A stretch of DNA of 64,000 bases from Puniceicoccaceae bacterium Marseille-Q1082. Lineage in GTDB: Bacteria > Verrucomicrobiota > Verrucomicrobiia > Opitutales > Intestinicryptomonadaceae. The notes beneath the pieces are model-generated. The model did not search any database and had not been told where the DNA came from. It worked only from the letters and a program-made list of their open reading frames with translations. The stretch is from positions 547,010-611,009 of the forward strand of contig CAJGBI010000001.1 of the NCBI GenBank assembly GCA_904424815.1, given 5' to 3'. Below, piece after piece: positions 62,702 through 64,000 of this stretch (positions are counted from its first letter, which is position 1; each line of letters starts with the position of its first letter). The position numbers were made by a program, and so were the translations under genes.

Positions 62702-63700
62702 CTAACGCTTCGGCGCGCCCGCTCCTTTTGAAAAGTCGAAATCCGCAACTATCGGCAGGTGGTCGCTCGCCTCGCGCGCGGCGGGGAAGTTTATTATTTT
62801 CGGCCCTCCGGCGAATTTTTCCATGGGCGCGTTTACTGCAAAATAGTCGTACACATACGCGATGCCCTTTTTCTTCCAATAATACGTGTATGCTCCGGCC
62901 GAAGCGAAGTCGCCGCCGCCGAGCATGCGCGCGCCGAGCTTTTTGAAGTTGCGCATCAGGGCGGGGGAGGGCTCGTTGTTGAAATCCCCCGCTATGACCG
63001 TCGGGCCGCCTCCGGTTATGGAAAATATCCTCGCGTCTATCGCCCGCGCCTCGGCGAATCTGAACGGGTAGAACTGTTCGTCTGCCTTTCTCGCGCCGCT
63101 CTTGCTTTTCAGGTGTATTGAAAACGCGTGCCATGATTTACCGGCGGTTTTGAATTCCGCGCCGATGGTCCCGCGCGGCGAAAAGGTTTTTTCGCCCTTA
63201 AATTCAAATGAGATGTCGGAGCAGTCGTGGAATTTTTCGGGCTTTATGCGCGACATTATCGCCACTCGCGCGTGGGCGTCGAAGGACGTTATGGCGCAGT
63301 AGGGGTAGGCGAGCCCCTCGCGCGCGAGCGCGTCGCGCAGTTCGGCAAGGTACGCTTCATCGCCCATCTCCTGCAATAGAACCACGTCCGCGTTTATTGC
63401 GGAGAGTGTCTTGCGCAGGGCCGCTTTCTCGGCTTCTGGCTTCGGGTGCTCTCGCCACTTTCCGTTGATTGGGCGGTTCGCGACGCAGTAGTTGTGGACA
63501 TTCCATGAGCACACGCGGATTTTTCCGCCCGCTTTCCCCTCCGCCGATTCCGGAATCGGCGCGAGCTCAATGGGGCGCGTCCCGAAGTCCGCCATGCCCG
63601 CGAAATGCGAAATCGCAACCCCTGCCAGCCATATTAGCAGTATGGCGGCGAGCTTGCGGGGCGTCAGCTTTCCGCGCAGCAGCTTTGCCGGAATCCTCAT
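62702..63700 (-). CDS. Membrane-anchored endonuclease/exonuclease/phosphatase-fold protein
   Basis: 332 residues. An N-terminal membrane anchor (LAAILLIWLAGVAISHFAG, ~17-36) precedes an EEP domain. Its motifs are in order: RVCSWNVHNYC (metal-binding Asn), VVLLQEMGDE (catalytic Glu), SIHLKSK, VIAGDFNNEPS (Asp and Asn) and EASDHLPIVADF (Asp-His). It could be a nuclease, phosphodiesterase or sphingomyelinase-like enzyme acting outside the cytoplasm; the sequence does not decide. It lies 6 nt after the end of riboflavin synthase on the same strand, so they may be co-transcribed. Confidence 0.88.
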   Translation of the reverse strand: MRIPAKLLRGKLTPRKLAAILLIWLAGVAISHFAGMADFGTRPIELAPIPESAEGKAGGKIRVCSWNVHNYCVANRPINGKWREHPKPEAEKAALRKTLSAINADVVLLQEMGDEAYLAELRDALAREGLAYPYCAITSFDAHARVAIMSRIKPEKFHDCSDISFEFKGEKTFSPRGTIGAEFKTAGKSWHAFSIHLKSKSGARKADEQFYPFRFAEARAIDARIFSITGGGPTVIAGDFNNEPSPALMRNFKKLGARMLGGGDFASAGAYTYYWKKKGIAYVYDYFAVNAPMEKFAGGPKIINFPAAREASDHLPIVADFDFSKGAGAPKR

Positions 63701-63706
63701 GCGGCG

Positions 63707-64000
63707 TTAGGGCTGGTAGGGAGATTTGTCGCGGTTGCCGGAGGCGATTTTTTCGACGTACTTGGCGAGTAGGTCGAATTCGAGGTTTACGAATTTTCCA
63801 GCCTTGCAGCCGGAGAGGTTAGTCACTTCGAGCGTATGGGGTATCAGCCAGACGGCGAGGGAGTTTTCCCCGGCCTCCGCGACCGTGAGCGAAATTCCGT
63901 CTATGGCGATGCTTCCCTTGTAGACTGCGTATTTTGAAAATTCCGCGGGAACCGCGACTTTCATGTAAAAATTTTTGCCCCTTTGCTCAAAGGTTTCCAC
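63707..64000 (-). CDS. ribE: Riboflavin synthase alpha chain, C-terminal part (partial)
   Basis: Only the last ~97 residues are present; the gene enters from the right edge and its start is outside the window. The visible part is the second lumazine-binding barrel: YKGSIAIDGISLTVAEAGEN, SLAVWLIPHTLEVTNL and GKFVNLEFDLLAKYVEKI, which are strongly diagnostic. The enzyme dismutates two 6,7-dimethyl-8-ribityllumazine molecules into riboflavin. The first codon in the window is GTG, not a real start. The N-terminal half should carry the MFTG motif. Confidence 0.93.
   Translation of the reverse strand: METFEQRGKNFYMKVAVPAEFSKYAVYKGSIAIDGISLTVAEAGENSLAVWLIPHTLEVTNLSGCKAGKFVNLEFDLLAKYVEKIASGNRDKSPYQP

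Overview
The window is GC-rich (about 60 percent by eye) and densely coded. It looks like a member of the Verrucomicrobiota, most likely an Opitutae-type lineage. Three points suggest this. Three secreted proteins end in a PEP-CTERM sorting signal (VPEPAA, a hydrophobic stretch, then an Arg-rich tail). IspG is the long form, and EF-P has a TQGRQAG tip loop. Single polysaccharide-degrading enzymes (DUF4091/GH123-like, sialidase-like, GH10 xylanase, a GH-A clan enzyme) are scattered along the region, which fits a gut or detritus polymer degrader. The lineage is an inference; there is no rRNA gene in the window to settle it. No tRNA, CRISPR array, transposase or phage gene was seen.

Layout: 1-506 is the 3' end of a gene entering from the left. 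740-3700 (minus) is a secreted DUF4091 protein. 3867-13203 (plus) is a 12-gene run with overlapping or nearly touching genes. It holds a PDZ protein, a complete TtpC-type TonB energy-transduction set (DUF3450, long ExbB, ExbB, ExbD, TonB, TPR), then folP, folB, folK, rsmI and a Ppx/GppA gene. 13232-19300 (minus) has an esterase and the gyrB-gyrA pair. 19579-25942 (minus) is an envelope operon uppS-cdsA-dxr-rseP-ispG, preceded by the SRP RNA gene at about 25961-26062. A PEP-CTERM gene follows, then pgk-tpiA, a TetR/membrane-protein pair with a clear promoter and palindromic operator, a sialidase-like gene, a GH10 xylanase and gapA.

36687-43489 (mostly plus) carries a 42-residue membrane peptide, a CPBP protease, a Dus enzyme, a TPR protein, a LysM protein (minus) and glnD. 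43770-48534 has a secreted unknown protein with rlmH, then pyrD, efp and argA. 48655-51836 has two more PEP-CTERM genes. 51931-54668 has rsmD-pilT and a divergent LpxR-like gene. 54693-64000 has a very large glycosidase, an M24 peptidase, a DUF192 lipoprotein, mnmE, a decayed GYF-domain gene, a nuclease-fold protein and the 3' part of riboflavin synthase.

The most unusual feature is a modular family of long imperfect palindromes. Three 124-bp copies lie at 39643-39766, 43489-43612 and 58443-58566. Each sits 0-9 nt after the stop codon of an unrelated gene, in the same orientation relative to that gene, and each is followed by degenerate partial units. In glnD the stop codon itself lies inside the repeat.
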